Under the pieces are notes generated by a model that saw only the letters and a list, made by a program, of their open reading frames with translations, searched no databases and had not been told where the DNA came from. 64,000 bases of DNA from Phascolarctos cinereus. Taxonomy: Eukaryota > Chordata > Mammalia > Diprotodontia > Phascolarctidae. Shown here piece after piece: positions 31,664-42,079 of the stretch. The position numbers and the translations under genes were made by a program. The stretch is taken from positions 7,540,001 through 7,604,000 of the forward strand of contig NW_018344015.1 in the NCBI RefSeq assembly GCF_002099425.1. Direction: 5' to 3'. Every line of letters begins with the position of its first letter. Position 1 is the stretch's first letter.

Positions 31664-32725
31664 CCTTTGATGAATAAGATATGGAATATGAAAATGATGG
31701 AGTTTCTAGGGTGCTATAAGAAATTAGGAAATAGATGCTTTCAAAGGGACTTGGAAAGACTTCTACCAATTGATGCAAAGTTAAGTGAGCAGAACTTGAA
31801 GAATTATTTATACAATATCAATATTATGAAAACTAACTATTCTGAGGATTTTTATAAACTGGTAAAGAATGATTGAGCAGAAGCAAACAATTTATAAAAT
31901 AAAGCCACAATGTAAAAACAACTTTGAAAATTGTAAAAATTATGAAAAATACAATGCCATTCACAACTTCAGAGGATTAATGATGAAACATGCTATCCAT
32001 TACAGACAGGTGATGTATTTAGCGTGAAGAATGAGACATATATATATATATATAACATATATTATATATTCATATATAAAAGGGAAAGATTTCTTGTAAC
32101 AAAAGGCATAATCAAAACAAATTCCCTCAATGCCTATTAACAAATATGTGATCTATAACATATTAAAGTGTATAAATATATATTAAGATATACATAAACA
32201 GATAATATTACATGCTTTGCATATAAAGCAAAAGAAATTCCTTCAATGGCTATGTGCATATATATGATATATAACATATTAACATAAATATATTACATAT
32301 TTAAATACAAACATATAGTATTATATATTTTATGTACATGTATGTGATATATGATATGTTAAAATAAATAAATATATTGAATATTAAAATCTATAAATGC
32401 GTAATATATATATTTGTATACCGATGTTGAGGGAATTTCTTTTGCTTGACTATGCCTTTTATATGAGATATAGATTTTCCTTTCTGTTTTCAAATGGAGG
32501 TAGGAGGGGGAGAAAATAGATTTCTGTTCAATTTTTTAAAATAGAGAGGTATAGGGTGCTATAGATGTAGAATGTTGCATGTACTTTTAGATAAGGTCAT
32601 CGTATTTTGGGATTTACTTAATTGTTTTACTTTGTTACTGGAGATCTCTCATGAAGTGGGTGTAATCTACAGATGTTTGTGATGTAAAAACAAAACACAT
32701 CAATAAAACTTTTTTTTTGAAACTT
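31664..32725 (+). mobile_element. Older L1 3' region nested in L2
   Basis: ORF2 C-terminal-type sequence (GGGTGCTATAAGAAATTAGG, ACTTGGAAAGACTTCTACCA, AAGTGAGCAGAAC), then a 3' UTR containing an AT-rich minisatellite and ending near CAATAAAACTTTTTTTT. The left L2 ends CAAAAACCTT and the right L2 resumes GAAACTTCAAT, giving a degenerate AAACCTT/AAACTTC duplication. Confidence 0.6.
32098..32458. repeat. AT-rich minisatellite: two direct units and one inverted
   Basis: Unit 1 (ATTCCCTCAA at 32121, ATAACATATT at 32155) recurs 116 bp later (ATTCCTTCAA at 32237, ATAACATATT at 32271). The 32427-32456 stretch (TTGAGGGAATTTCTTTTGCT..) is an inverted copy of the unit start, including GGCATA. The outer units could form a stem of about 30 bp. 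Confidence 0.65.
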
Positions 32726-33225
32726 CAATATTTTGCCATTGTCTGATGAATAAGATTTACTATTTTCTCTGGGATTCAAAGCCTTTCAAAAGCTAGGACC
32801 TTTTGGAAGTTGCCTTTTCAACTTTATCACATACTATGTACTTTGTGCTCCTTACTTTCTGCTCTTTAAATATGCCCTAGGCTTTTTCTCCTTCATATCT
32901 TTTTTCCCCACACTATTCTCTATGTTTATAATGCCCTCTCTTTCACTCATGCTCTGCTGAATTCCTTCTCATCTTTTAAAGTCCATGAATTCTTTAAAAA
33001 CTATAAAAATCCATAAAGTCTATCTTTAAAATCCATAAATTCCATTAATTCTTCTCTGACCCCCTCTATCACGACAAGATTTCCTCCAATATATCTCACA
33101 TATTATTTTGTTTTTCATTTCTATGATACTATGGTAATGGATATCTCCTGGTTTTCCTCCTAACTATCAAAATGGTTCTCCTCAGTCTTCTTTGCTGGGA
33201 CATTGTCCATGCCCCACTTCATTTA
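32726..33225 (+). mobile_element. L2, part 2, plus an abutting L2 RT fragment
   Basis: The L2 3' UTR resumes: AAGCTAGGACCTTTTGGAAG, CACATACTATGTACTTTGTG, CTCATCTTTTAAAGTCCATG. From about 33140, an upstream L2 coding piece (CTGGTTTTCCTCCTAACTAT, GTCTTCTTTGCTGGGACATT) encodes the SWFSSYLS..SFAG part of the reverse transcriptase. It is therefore a second copy or a rearrangement. Confidence 0.6.
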
Positions 33226-33404
33226 CCATGGTTAGGGAGAATAGGATATTCACATCCCAAATGGAGAAGGTATTCCCTGTAGATGGTAGTTTTCTGGATA
33301 GTCCTTTTTGCAAATAATATTGTATTGATCATATTAATCCCCAGAACATTAAAAGAGCTCCTTAATGAGACAGATCTTTGATTACTCAAAAGAAATTATC
33401 CTAA
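33226..33404 (+). mobile_element. RTE fragment with degenerate FADD motif (part 1)
   Basis: Translation around 33298 gives LFANNIVLI, the RTE reverse transcriptase FADDIVLI catalytic motif with both aspartates replaced, then PRTLKELLNE. It is interrupted at 33405 by the HAL1-like L1. Confidence 0.7.
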
Positions 33405-33464
33405 AGGTGGAACCAAGATGGCAGAGAAAAGACTCTCCCTCAAACCCCTTCAAACATCTTTAAA

Positions 33465-33615
33465 TAATGACTCTAAGGAGCAGCTAGGTGGCACAGTGGA
33501 TAGAGCACTGGCCCTGGAGTTAGGAGGACCTGAGTTAAAATCCAGCCTCAGACACATGATACTTACTAGCTGTGTGACCCTAGGCAAGTCACTTAACCCC
33601 AATTGCCTCACCAAA

Positions 33616-33653
<38 letters not shown>

Positions 33654-33689
33654 TGATGATGATGATGATGATGATAGTAATGACTCTAA
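33465..33689 (+). mobile_element. tRNA-derived marsupial SINE nested in the HAL1, with TSDs
   Basis: The SINE body is 33477-33677: CAGCTAGGTGGCACAGTGGA, GGAGTTAGGAGGACCTGAG, TGACCCTAGGCAAGTCACTT, then AACCCCAATTGCCTCACC. Its tail is (AAT)n followed by (GAT)n. A perfect 12 bp target-site duplication TAATGACTCTAA flanks it (33465-33476, 33678-33689). The ORFs read through here on both strands are artefacts of the SINE and its microsatellite. Confidence 0.95.
33615..33676. repeat. (AAT)n(GAT)n microsatellite in SINE tail
   Basis: Trinucleotide runs that grew from the A-rich SINE tail. Confidence 0.95.
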
Positions 33690-34335
33690 ACAGATTCTAG
33701 AGTGACAGAACCCACAAAAAGATAGAGTAAAACAATTTTCCAACCAAGGAAACTTAGAATGTTGGCAGGAAAGGACCGTTGCACCAGACTGAGAGAGGGG
33801 GGCAGTCCCACACAGACACAGACAGGGCCCCAGGAAACCAGGAGCAGGCCTTGAAAGCCACTGAATCAGCAGTGGAGGCAGCTGCTTCTAGAGCTCTCAG
33901 CCCACATACACTACAGGGGTTGAACAACTAGTCAAAAGGAGATTACAGAGGTCTCTTTGCTAGCAGTGAGGCAATGACTCTGTTGCTCTGCCTATACTCA
34001 GATCTAGGTCACAGTCCTGGCTGGTAGTCCCAGCACAAGGTGGAGCACTAGCACACTAGAGCTTGCAGCCACAGTGGAGCGAGGACCCTTCTCTCAATTG
34101 TAGGGCAGAAAAGGGTGCTTGTGGTCACTCACAGACCAGAACACAGGCCAAGAGAGTAGTAAATACCTCTCCTTAGATCATACCACTTTGGAAGAACTGA
34201 AAACTTACAGGTCCCTAAAAGGATCTCTGAAAACAGCTGCACAAAACCCCTGAAGCTTAGGACAGTGCACACTCCGCCCTGGAATCAGAGCCCTACTTTA
34301 ACAAAGAGCTAAAAATCAACTAATAGGCTGGGAAA

Positions 34336-35423
34336 ATGAGCAAATAACGGCAAAAAAAAAATCCTCTGACTATAGAAAGTTACTATGGTTACAAGGAAGA
34401 TCAAAACACATACTCAGAAGAAGATAACAAAATCAAAGCTCCTATATCCAGAGCCTCCAAGAAAAATTGAATTGGTCTCAGACTACAGAAAAGTTCAAAA
34501 AGGGTTATGAAAATCAAGTAAGAGAAGTAGAGGAAAAATTGGAGAGAGAAATGAGAGTGACACAAGAAAATCATGAAAAGTGAGTGAACAGTTTGGTAAA
34601 GGAAAAACAAAAAAAATACTGAAGAAATAACACCTTAAAAAACAAACTAAGCCAAATGGTAAAAGAGGCACAAAAAGTCACTGAAGAAAAGAACTCCTTA
34701 AAAAGTAGAATTGACCAGATTGAAAAGGAGGCACAAAAGCCCACTGAAGAAAATAATTCCTTAAAGATTAGAACTGAGCAAATAGAAGCTAATGTCTTTA
34801 TGAGAAATCAAGAAATAATAAAACAAAAGCAAAAGAATGAAAAAATAGAAGACAATGTGAAACATCTCATTGGAAAAGCAACTGACCTGGAAAATAAATC
34901 CAGGAGAGATAATTTAAAATGTTTTGGACTACCTGAAAGCCATGATTGAAAAAAAGAGCCTAGACATGATCTTTTAAGAAATTATCAAGGAAAACTGTCC
35001 TGATATTCTAGAACCAGAGGGCAAAATAGAAATTGAAAGAACCCACTGATTACCTCCTGAAAGAGATCGCAAAATGAAAGCTCCCAGGAACATTATAGCC
35101 AAATTCACAAGCTCCCAGGTTAAGGAGAAAATATTGCAAGCAGCCAGAAAGAAATGATTCAAGCATTGAGGTTCCACAGTTAGGATAACACAAGATTTAG
35201 CAGCTTCCACATTAAAGAAACAAAGGGCTTGAAATATGTTATTCCAAAGGACAAAGGAGCTAGGATTACAACAAGAATCACCTACCCAGCAAAACTGAGT
35301 ATAATCCTTCAGAGGAAAAAATGGATATTCAATGAAATAGAGGACTTTCAAGCATTCTTGATGAAAAGACCAGAGCTGAATAGAAAATTTGACTTTCAAA
35401 TATAAGACTCAAGAGAAACATAA
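34336..35423 (+). pseudogene. L1/HAL1 ORF1 remnant (nucleic-acid chaperone)
   Basis: Starts ATGAGCAAA, where the family has an MSKQQKKK-type N-terminus, but a stop follows after three codons. The longest open part is 34656-34949: a coiled coil with two tandem 21-residue-scale repeats of the type EAQK-TEE-NSLK-R-QIE, then SRRDNLKCFGLPE, which is the start of the RRM-like domain. Downstream, in disrupted frame, PRNIIAKFTSSQ and ILQAARK, RITQDLAAST and GLQPRITYPAKLS give the C-terminal domain. The original stop is the TAA at 35421; an earlier one lies at 35403. A LINE pseudogene, not host coding. Confidence 0.8.
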
Positions 35424-35990
35424 AAAGGTAAATAGGAAAGGGAAATCATAAGGAACTTAATAAGGTTAAACTGTTTACATTCCTGCATGGGAAGATGATA
35501 CTTGTAACTCATAAGATCTTATTATTAGGGCAGTTAGAAGGGCTATATATAGACACAGGTGTGAGTTGAATATGAAAAGACGATATCTAAAAAAAATAAA
35601 ATTAAGGGATGAAAGAGGAATGTACTGGGAGAAAAGGAAGGAGAGAGGTAGAATGGGGCAAATCAGCTCACAAAAGAGGCAAGAAAAAGTTTTTACAATG
35701 GAAGGGAAGAGGGGGTATGTGAGGTGGAGTGAGTGAACCTTACTCTCATCATGTCTCAAAGACGGAATAACATGCACACTCAATTTGGTATAGAAATCTA
35801 TCTTATCCTACAGGAAAGTAGGAGGAGAAAGTGATAAGAGAAGATGGGAGGTGATAGAAGGAAGGGCAGATTGGGGGAGGGGGTGGTCAGAAGCAAAACA
35901 CTTTTGGGGAGGGACAAGGTGAAAGGAGAGAGAGAATAGAATAAATAGGAAGGAGGATAGGATGGAGGGAAATCGTTTCTCTGATAAAAG
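35424..35990 (+). other. Purine-rich noncoding spacer of the HAL1
   Basis: Long G/A-rich tracts (GGGAAGAGGGGGTATGTGAG, GATTGGGGGAGGGGGTGG) between ORF1 and the ORF2 end. Minus-strand ORFs here (such as 35475-35783) only reflect the strand bias. Confidence 0.6.
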
Positions 35991-36640
35991 CCTCATTTCT
36001 CAAACACATAGAGAACTGGATCAAATTTATAAAAATAAGAGATATTCTCCAACTGATAAATGATCAAAAGATATGAATAAATTTCAGATACAGTAATCAG
36101 AGTTATCTATAGCCATATGAAAAAAAGTGTTGTAGCTCACTATTGATTGGAGAAACGCAAAATAAAACAACTCTGAGGTATCATCTCATATCTATTAGAT
36201 TAGTTAATAGGACAGAAAAGGAAAATGACAAATGTTGGAAGGGATGTGGGAAAAATGAGATAATGCACTGTTGGTGGAGTTGTGAACTGATCCAACTATT
36301 CTGTAGAGCAATTTGGAACTGTGTCCAAAGGGCTATAAAACTGCACACCTTTTGACCTAGCAATACCACCACCAGGTCTGTATGCTAAAAGAGAAAAAAA
36401 ACAATAAGGAAAAGGACCTATATATACAAAAATATTTATAACAGCTCTTTTCTGGTGGCAAAGAATTAGAAATTAAGAGGATGCCCGTCAATTGTAGAAT
36501 GACTGAACAAATTGTGGTATGTGATTGCGATGGAATATTATTGTGCTATAAGAAATGATGAGCAAGATGCTCTCAGAAAAACCTGGAAAGACTTACATGA
36601 GCTGATGCAAGGTATACAAAGTATATAGTAATATTGTAAA
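35991..36640 (+). pseudogene. L1 ORF2 C-terminal remnant in the HAL1
   Basis: Open at 36143-36355, with KTTLRYHLISIRL, then CWKGCGKNEIMHCWWSCELI, the conserved Cys-rich C-terminus of L1 ORF2. MEYYCAIRNDEQ and KTWKDLHELMQ follow downstream in another frame. There is no endonuclease or reverse transcriptase upstream in this element. Confidence 0.85.
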
Positions 36641-37021
36641 ATGATCAGCTGTGAATGACTTATCTATTCTATGATCCAAGACAATTGTGAAGGACTTATG
36701 ATGAAAAATGCTATCTATCCCCAGAGAAAGAAGTGATGGGGTCTGAATACATATTGAAGTATACTTTTTTTTTGCTTCATTTTTCTTGAGGGTGTTTGGG
36801 TGTTTGGTTTCTTGAGGGATCTATGTTTTCTTTTACAACATGAAAATTATAGAAATGTTTTGCATAGACTACACCTGTATGACCTACATCAAATTGCTTG
36901 CCTTCTAAATGAGGAGGGTTGGGAGGAAGGAAGGAAGGAAGAGAATTTAGAACTCAAAATTTTAAAAAATGAATGTTAAAAATTGTTTTTACAGGTAACT
37001 GGGGGGAAAAAAGAAAAAAAA

Positions 37022-37130
37022 ACTATCCTAACAATCCATGCAGGAAAACCTACATGGATAGACTATACCTACTATGTTGACTATGGCAGAGAACTGAATA
37101 CCCAGTCTAGTGAATTAGTATATCAATACA
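37022..37130 (+). mobile_element. RTE fragment (part 2)
   Basis: LTIHAGKPTWIDYTYYVDYG and a LNTQSSELVYQY segment continue the RTE reading directly across the HAL1 insertion. Confidence 0.7.
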
Positions 37131-37811
37131 TAACACTGACTACCCTAGTCCCCACTGCCTGAAGGTCAGCCCTGTCCCAGTGTTCTCCTGTACCATAAGG
37201 GGAATTAAGGAATGTCTAGGTTCTCTTCCAATCCCTCTAGTCCCCACAGATAGTCTTCTCCCAATTGTGGAGTGATCTCCTGTACCTCAGTTTCATTTAA
37301 GCACTAAAACTATTTACTCCAAAACTATAAACAAATGTACAAACAGTTTAGCTCAGTTTCTATAGAACACAGTCCAAGTTTTAAGCCCAAAGCACCCTTC
37401 AGTCTTGAGTCCCAGGTATGCTGGCTCCCCAGGGCTTCCTTGCTGGGTTGGCTAACAGCAACATCTTGCTTGCAATACTGGCTCCAAGGTTGGCATGGTT
37501 TGAACTCCTAGGTCCAGTAGGGATCACAAGTGGTGCCTAAAACAGATAAACAAAATAGAACGGAAACAAACACTTCCATTTCTCAAAGCTGTTGGTAAAA
37601 AAGAAGGCAGAAGGTATCTTCCCTTCTTGGGCTAGTGCTTGGCACCCACATACTGGGTAAACTGTGTTCTTCACCCTCTGGAAAAAATGCGGAAAGAGAG
37701 AGCAAAAAAGAGCTCCTGAGAGAGACTCTCCAGTCAGGCAGTCTAAAAGATGCAACCTGTCCTGGCTATGTAGCCAGTCAGAGGCTATTCCTACCCTCAT
37801 GGTAGGGGAAG
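37131..37811. other. GC-richer, LTR-like insert in the RTE
   Basis: Compositionally distinct block between two RTE parts. It could start TGACTACCC near 37138 and end CTACCCTCA near 37799, a TG...CA pattern. No poly(A) signal or family match is recognised, so a fossil LTR is a guess. Confidence 0.3.
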
Positions 37812-37998
37812 GCCTCCAGTGCGTTGGGTGGATCTTCTAGGGAAGATCTATGGAAGAACATGAACAGGAATCACACCGAATGAGAATGCATGGATGAAAT
37901 CTCTCAGCACTGATGCAATCACAGATTCCGTGGGGAGTTCCAGTATGAAGTGAGCCTCCTGAGATCTGGTCCAGCTGTACTCATTAGCATATGTTTAA
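37812..37998 (+). mobile_element. RTE fragment (part 3, ORF2 C-terminus and 3' end)
   Basis: Translation gives RPPVRWVDLLGKIYGRT and NENAW, the conserved RTE ORF2 C-terminal RW.DD..KIYGR block, followed by 3' UTR-type sequence to GCTGTACTCATTAGCATATG. Confidence 0.6.
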
Positions 37999-38087
37999 AA
38001 GATCAAGCACTAGAAGTAACCGTAGTTTTCCAGGAGGCCAAAGGAAACTCCTTCTAAGCGAAGAAAGACTGGCCTGCCAAGTCACCC

Positions 38088-38200
38088 AGCTAGCCTGCAA
38101 GTTCCCTGAGGCAAGATCCGTTTTCTTTGTACATCCTCTTACCTAGCACAACGCCTTTCACAGTGAAATAATTCAATAAATATCTGTTGCTATTGTAGTC
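38088..38200 (+). mobile_element. L2 3' end
   Basis: AAGTTCCCTGAGGCAAGATC, ACCTAGCACAACGCC and TTCAATAAATATCTG. Confidence 0.65.
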
Positions 38201-39699
38201 GATGATAGAATAAAAATAGTCTCCCTGCTTCCTTTCTTCCTCATCTCTCCCAAACACACAACATGATATATGTGTAATACGGGCTTGTCTGGTTATTCCC
38301 AGTTCACCTAACACGGAGGCACTTCAGAGTGTGTCCATAGTATTTAACAGGGAGGCCTCTGTGTCCTCTGCCATAAGACTGCACCTTTAAAACTGGTGAA
38401 ACCGAGCTGGATTAAATTCTTTCCCACCGCTCATTTTCTGTGGCTATTTTCAGCCACCCTTATTCGTGGTGTCCAGAGGGTGAAGATCACACTTCACGCA
38501 TAGCATGGGCACCATGAACTAAACTGGCAGGAGGGAAAGGATTTCCTTCCCTTACTCTTCCTCTTTTACCCCAGTTTAAGAAATGGTCCTGGGAAATGTT
38601 CTTTTCTGTTTTGTGTTGTTTCTCCTCCTCAGTTTCAGGTACTGGAGGCAATCCTCAGAGGACCCATGATGACCTTGGAAGCAGGATTGTGGCCAAGATG
38701 GCACAGCCAGGCAGGGAGCATGGAAGCCCTGAGAAGCCGAGATACCTGGGACTTAAGTGAAGTGAGTTTGAACTTAGAAATAGGACTGTGCTCCTGACTG
38801 AAACCAAACTAGGCTAAGAATCTAATCCCCTTCCACTGCCCATTGAATGAGGTGGTGCAAAGGGGAAAAGGGATTAAATCTCACATACTGGGGGAGTAAA
38901 TGTATATATTTATGATGATGCCTTTGAGTAAATATTTCCTGATAAAAACTAATCCAGGCTGTTAGTGGCCAAAAGTAACTGGCGTGCAGGGAAGTACCTT
39001 ACTTCCCCTTGAGAGAATAACATTAGTGAGGGCTGAAGCCATTTGCAGAGAGCCTAGGGACTCCCTAATTCCCTTTAAGAGTACTGGAGAATCCAGCTTG
39101 AAATGCAACAACCTGGCCTTCAGGCAGTGAGGGCCAGGTTAGTCAGTGTTACATATCTATTTTCAGAATGTTTTCCCAAGAATCTAGTTCAAATAAAGAA
39201 AGAAATTTTTCGGCACAAATGGAGTATGATTTAGACTGATGGCTCTAAATTAGTCTTAGCCACCTGCCTATATATAGATACCACGGTTACTTATAGCAGT
39301 TTTTACTACATTAGCTATGGATACATATTGTTAGGACATAGCTGTACTATAAGCAGATTTGTGGTGATGTGGTGTTTGCTTGCATAGAAAGGGCGTTAGT
39401 TTCATATCGCATCTAAGATTTTATGTGTGTGGAAGACTCTGTGAGACAGAAGGAGTATTTCTGCTCACCTTCCAGTGTTTACTGCAGGGTAGTATTCTGC
39501 AGCTAGAATAAGCTAATATAGTGGAATTTGAGTACTTGGGTGAAAAATAAGCAACAAAATATATGTTGATATTGATTCCACCTAAATTAGTCTCCATCAC
39601 AGACCTTTTCCCCACCCAAAATCACTTAGTTGTTTGATATTAGTTACATTCTTGGTTGAGAGAAGTTTTGATGGATGTGAGGGAGTCCTAATGAATAGA
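38201..39699. other. Repeat-poor unassigned sequence
   Basis: About 1.5 kb with few recognisable repeats. It holds the exon-like segment listed below and a perfect 9 bp stem (AACCTGGCC/GGCCAGGTT, 39110-39140). Confidence 0.4.
38633..38761 (+). other. Exon-like open segment (unconfirmed)
   Basis: Preceded by a pyrimidine tract and TCTCCTCCTCAG, and followed by GTGAGT. The length of 129 nt is exactly 43 codons, and frame 1 is open throughout (FQVLEAILRG.. to ..DTWDLSE). A second frame is also nearly open, and I recognise no protein family. An AAGATGGC stretch inside recalls an L1 start. It could equally be a noncoding exon or chance. Confidence 0.15.
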
Positions 39700-39960
39700 C
39701 AGAAAGTCAGCCAGTACTTATTAAGTTCCTCCCTAGGTTCCAGGACCTGTGCTAAGTGAGGGGGAGCCAAAGAAAGGCAAAAACGGTCCTTGCTCACAAA
39801 GAGCTCACAATTTGATAAGGGAGACAACATACAAATAACTATGTGCAAAAAAAAGACCTATACAGGGTACATCAGAGGTAATCTCAGAGGGAAGGCCTCA
39901 GCATTAATGGGAACCAGGAAAGGCTTCTCGAAGGTAGAATTTTAGCTGAGACTTGTAGGC
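39700..39960 (-). mobile_element. L2 3' region
   Basis: AGTACTTATTAAGTTCCTCC, GGTCCTTGCTCACAAAGAGC, CAACATACAAATAACTATG and GAAAGGCTTCTCGAAGG match L2 in reverse. Confidence 0.8.
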
Positions 39961-39961
39961 A

Positions 39962-40125
39962 GCTTGGGTAAAGCCACAAACCTCAGAGTCAAGAAGTCCT
40001 AGGTTCAAATCCTGACTCTGCCGTCCTTTGTGTGATCATGGGCAAAGCACTTAACCTCCCTCAACCTCAATTTCCTCTTCTGTTAAATGCAGATAATACC
40101 TGAAATGCTATGAAAATAGCGGTTT
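39962..40125 (+). mobile_element. MIR-type SINE
   Basis: CTCAGAGTCAAGAAGTCCTA, GGTTCAAATCCTGACTCTGC and GGGCAAAGCACTTAACCTCC. Confidence 0.7.
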
Positions 40126-40689
40126 TTATTTTTTCTGTGAGCTCTCAGGGCACTTTGCTAAAACAACAAATAGCAAGGCCTATCTCAGTGTTTATTCTCA
40201 GACAGCACTCAGAGTCTACATGTATTACAATGTTCACTGTTTGGTGAGTCATGGGTTCCCATTCTGGGGATATCCTTCTGGCTGGAACTTAGTGAGGATA
40301 AGCCTTGAATTGGAGGCTATTTCATCATTCTGGTACTGCAGTAGTACTAAAGGCACCAGCTGATGCTCTGCCAACACACTTGGCCTCTTTCCAACTGCTT
40401 TAGAAATCCTTTTGGACCACTATGGGAGTGGAAGAAACCGCTAATGCTTCCTTATCCTTGGAGGTTCCAAAGAGTTCTGAATCCCCGACTGACACAATCA
40501 TACCTGAAAATACATTAGGCAAAGGCCTTAAGGGAAAAAAGGAGGGGCCATGATGACCCTGGAGAAGATAGATTAAGAAAATAATTTAAATAGAAGTGAA
40601 GGGCAATAGTGGAATTCCTCCTCCCTGAAACATCAAAAGAGGCCTCAGAGCAACAAAATTTCAATTCAACAATTTTTAAGCACAATTGG
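40126..40689. other. Unassigned sequence
   Basis: No gene or repeat recognised. Confidence 0.45.
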
Positions 40690-40865
40690 TCGGTATATTA
40701 ACAAGCATTTATTAATTGCTTACTATGTACCAAGCACTGAGTGTTAGGGATGTAAAGAAAGGCAAAAGTGGTCCCTGCCTTCAAGTAGCTCATAGGCTGA
40801 TAGGGGAGACAACAGGTCAATAACTAGGCATATACAAGATATAGAATGGGTGAAATAACAGAGAA
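40690..40865 (-). mobile_element. L2 3' end
   Basis: AAGCATTTATTAATTGCTTA, GTACCAAGCACTGAG, GGTCCCTGCCTTCAAGTAGC and GGGGAGACAACAGG in reverse L2 order. Confidence 0.85.
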
Positions 40866-41192
40866 AAAAAGACTCTACCACCAGAAACATAACTCAGGTG
40901 GGATTATAGGTCTTTTTTTTTTTACCCAGACAACTGAATTTAAAGGCTTCCAAATTTAGAGAGGGATAAATTTAAAGAGAATTAATACACTTGCAGTCTT
41001 TCAATAGCATAGGAACCACACAGCTTAGCACCTAATTCCTCCCCTAATCTACCTTGCTCCTACTCCTCACCTCCAATCAAATTGAGAACATGATTCATGT
41101 CACTTGCCTCAGCTATAATTCGTAGTAATTGCTAAGGTGCAAACACCCTTCGTTATCTTACTTTCAAGTTTATAATCCTCCTAGGAAATAAG
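40866..41192. other. Unassigned sequence
   Basis: No gene or repeat recognised. Confidence 0.45.
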
Positions 41193-41218
41193 ATGTGTGT
41201 GTGTATGTGTGTGTGTAT
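41193..41218. repeat. (GT)n microsatellite
   Basis: Short imperfect GT/AT run. Confidence 0.85.
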
Positions 41219-42079
41219 CTATGTAGCTGATCTTCAGCATTCAAAGTTTAACTTTTGTGAAGTCAAACATTCTCACGATTTCATTAGTAACTTCATTTTC
41301 ACTTTCATATTGACAACCCACACATTTGCAGCTATGTGCAATAGAGAAAACAATGATAGGCCTGGTACTCAAGTTTGTGGAGCAGCTGGTATTCTACTAG
41401 GTGCTTCACTGGTCTCATTCACTTCAAGACCCTTAAGGATCTCAAAGACCACACAATGAAGACATTGCTGAAGTAGTTCTTCAAGCTGATACGTCCTTCA
41501 TGATCTCCAACACCATCCATCAGCCGAGAAGGACGGCGTTGGAGATGATATTGAGACTTCACCAGTCTCAGAGATGTCTGACAGTAGCAACTAAAGTCAC
41601 AGCAACCTCTTCCTTGGTTTTCAGAAGACAGCCAAGGCAGAGAGGTTTAGAGCAGTACAATTTATAGTATAATGCCTTACACTGTCATCTGACACAGTGG
41701 AAGGTAAGATTCAGGTTAAAAATGTTTTAGTTTTAAGAATTTTATTTTCTGTGTAGTATTTATCATACTGTAGATTTTCCGTGTTATGAAAAGTGAATAT
41801 TTTCTGAAATCAATTTTTTTTTTGTTGAGATCATTGGCACAAAAGGTCACAGGATTCTAGGGAACTACTAGAGAGAAAAAAAAATGTTTTGAGTGTAACG
41901 AATTTTATTTTGTATACTGCATTTTATGGATTATTTCATGGTTACTGTTTTAGGAAAAGTACTCTCAAAATGAATGTTTTGTTATAAAGAATTATATGCA
42001 GAAAAATGTATTTTCAGCAATCTCTAGCAAAAGATTGTGTTTTTTGGTGGTCACAGAAACTTAACCATTTATTTCCCAT
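41219..42079. other. Unassigned sequence, possibly the body of a pogo/Tigger-like element
   Basis: The right boundary resembles a Tigger end (see 42080-42162). The left end near 41222 is only weakly similar, and no transposase motif is visible. A 16 bp stem with two mismatches lies at 41503-41546. Confidence 0.25.

Larger units (their letters stand above)
33405..37021 (+). mobile_element. HAL1-like (half-L1) element, apparently full length
   Basis: Order: a GGTGGAACCAAGATGGCAGA start, a 5' UTR to about 34335, an ORF1 remnant, a purine-rich spacer (35424-35990), a remnant of only the last part of ORF2, the 3' UTR, and GGAACTCAAAATTTT plus A-tail. The endonuclease and reverse transcriptase are absent. 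Total is about 3.4 kb without the nested SINE. Target-site duplication: AAATTATCCTAA (33393-33404) and AAACTATCCTAA (37020-37031), inserted into an RTE. This arrangement matches the known half-L1 (HAL1) class, which needs L1 proteins in trans. Confidence 0.8.

Noticed and set aside
31667-32753. A 13 bp TGATGAATAAGAT on both sides of the L1 in the L2 looked like a target-site duplication.
   Set aside because: The left copy aligns as L1 sequence (GAATAAGATATGG) and the right copy as L2 sequence. The L2 itself breaks at AAAACCTT/GAAACTTC, so the match is coincidental.
33481-33600. tRNA-like head of the SINEs as a possible tRNA gene.
   Set aside because: The homology is limited to promoter-box-like sequence; no cloverleaf with anticodon arm, and target-site duplications show retroposition.
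33418-33705. 95-codon plus-strand ORF ending in poly-Asn/Asp and the antisense poly-Ser/Leu ORF.
   Set aside because: Both read through the SINE body and its (AAT)n(GAT)n tail; no host protein.
34974-35399. 141-codon minus-strand ORF, the longest in the window.
   Set aside because: It is the reverse complement of the HAL1 ORF1 C-terminal region and has no domain of its own.
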